Assembly (NCBI GenBank): GCA_000934455.1
Contig: KN888272.1
Location: 17,071 to 52,487 of the forward strand
Length of the DNA: 35,417 bases
DNA from: Apostichopus parvimensis
Lineage: Eukaryota > Echinodermata > Holothuroidea > Aspidochirotida > Stichopodidae
Direction of reading: 5' to 3'
Shown here piece by piece: positions 35,005 through 35,417 of the stretch. Below the pieces are notes generated by a model that did not search any database, had not been told where the DNA came from, and worked only from the letters and a program-made list of their open reading frames with translations. Each line of letters begins with the position of its first letter. Positions within the stretch are counted from its first letter, which is position 1. Made by a program: the position numbers and the translations under genes.

Positions 35005-35417
35005 CAGGGACGTCGCTAGAGGGGGGGTGTGGGGGGGTGTCTCACCCCCCCAATCTTGGTAAAAATGACGATAGTTGGAAAATTTGAGTGCGACAGTCGG
35101 AAATTCCGACTGTCGGAATTTCCGACTGTCGCCAGCTTCAATTCGGAATTTCCGACTGTCGCACTCTAATTTTCTGACTGTCGCACTCTTATTTTCATAC
35201 GTTCTTGTAATTTGTTAGTGACATAAAATTTTCGAACAAAATTGACCTTTAATCAGTCATATTTAACACGTTTTCCTCGTCACATTGAGAAATTGTATCT
35301 CGCGATCCTTATACTCCACCATACAAAACTTCGTATGATTTTGAATACTCTAAAAAAAAAACGTTCGCCAGCTTCAGTTCTGATAATTTATGTATTAATT
35401 TTGCTATTGGGTGGGTC
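35005..35417. mobile_element. hAT-like element, left end only, running off the window
   Basis: It begins CAGGGACGTCGCTAGAGG at 35005, a CAGGG-type terminus like many hAT elements, followed by two G7 runs and a C7 run. The second G run and the C run form a perfect 9-bp stem with a 3-base loop (35031-35051). Inside is an array of GACTGTCG words in both orientations (35091-35197). CpG content is well above the surroundings. No right end or target duplication can be seen, so class and length are unproven. If the class is right, the left duplication would be the 8 bases before 35005. Confidence 0.45.
35091..35197. repeat. Nested palindromes and 22-bp tandem repeats of GACTGTCG
   Basis: CGACAGTCGG and CCGACTGTCG form a perfect 10-bp inverted repeat with a 5-base loop (35091-35115). 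CCGACTGTCG recurs in direct orientation at 35122-35131 and 35152-35161. It then continues as two 22-bp tandem units starting GACTGTCGCACTCT at 35154 and 35176, differing at two positions. A related piece, TCGCCAGCTTCA, occurs at 35130 and again at 35365. These are internal repeats of the hAT-like element. Confidence 0.8.

Larger units (their letters stand above)
23810..35417 (-). other. Leader intron and/or upstream DNA of the BAZ2-family gene
   Basis: The acceptor at 23810 makes the adjacent DNA intronic. How far that intron extends right is unknown. A possible donor of a leader exon is at 31106 (GGACAG|GTAAGC), but nothing else confirms it. No recognisable coding exon is present. The region is dense in small repeats, described separately, and no promoter or CpG-rich start region stands out once the CpG-rich transposon at 30595-30895 is excluded. 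Confidence 0.45.

Noticed and set aside
1..35417. CRISPR array, operon, prophage or other prokaryotic system
   Set aside because: No regularly spaced repeats with unique spacers, no long coding frames; intron-exon structure shows animal nuclear DNA.

Overview
The window is nuclear DNA from an animal and is AT-rich, intron-like sequence almost throughout. It has very low coding density, spliceosomal GT/AG exon borders, many simple repeats and small interspersed repeats, and one assembly gap of Ns at 12914-13843. The only gene I recognise is a BAZ2 (bromodomain adjacent to zinc finger 2) family member, closest by memory to the BAZ2B amino terminus. The repeats (hAT-type miniature elements with G-rich ends, tRNA-derived SINE pieces, a TGACCT-rich dispersed repeat, abundant TACAGTA/TACTGTA words) resemble what I associate with marine deuterostomes such as sea cucumbers or other echinoderms. 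That assignment is inference, not shown by the sequence.

Layout: the gene runs on the minus strand, right to left. The first coding exon (23724-23809, start codon at 23808) is preceded by a good splice acceptor, so the leader exon and promoter lie further right, possibly outside the window. A 5,026-bp intron follows (18698-23723), then a second coding exon (18515-18697) carrying the conserved SAF...HP.FG...SEFGGLG block. The phases of the two exons fit: one base carried over makes a serine codon. The next expected exon (the tryptophan-pair block of BAZ2B) is not visible in the remaining 18.5 kb on the left. It is in the N gap, beyond the window, or too diverged to see. No DDT, WHIM, PHD or bromodomain sequence is present.

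The left part (1-18514) is the third intron plus whatever lies in the gap. It holds a TGACCT-rich repeat near 4.0-4.3 kb, a possible degenerate FLYWCH-finger relic near 10.6 kb and several poly-G/poly-C tracts. The intron at 18698-23723 holds a consensus DR1 nuclear-receptor-type site and repeats carrying perfect splice-donor consensus on the opposite strand.

The right part (23810-35417) is leader intron and/or upstream DNA. It holds a 206-bp tandem duplication, a double hairpin flanked by 10-bp direct repeats, a head-to-head pair of tRNA-like SINE fragments, a complete 301-bp hAT-type miniature element with a perfect 8-bp target duplication, further TGACCT repeat copies, a long G-quadruplex-type polypurine tract, and at the right edge the start of a second hAT-like element with nested GACTGTCG palindromes. 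No RNA gene, CRISPR array, operon or complete protein-coding gene is supported. I found no convincing undescribed system; the most informative structures are the repeats and what they carry.
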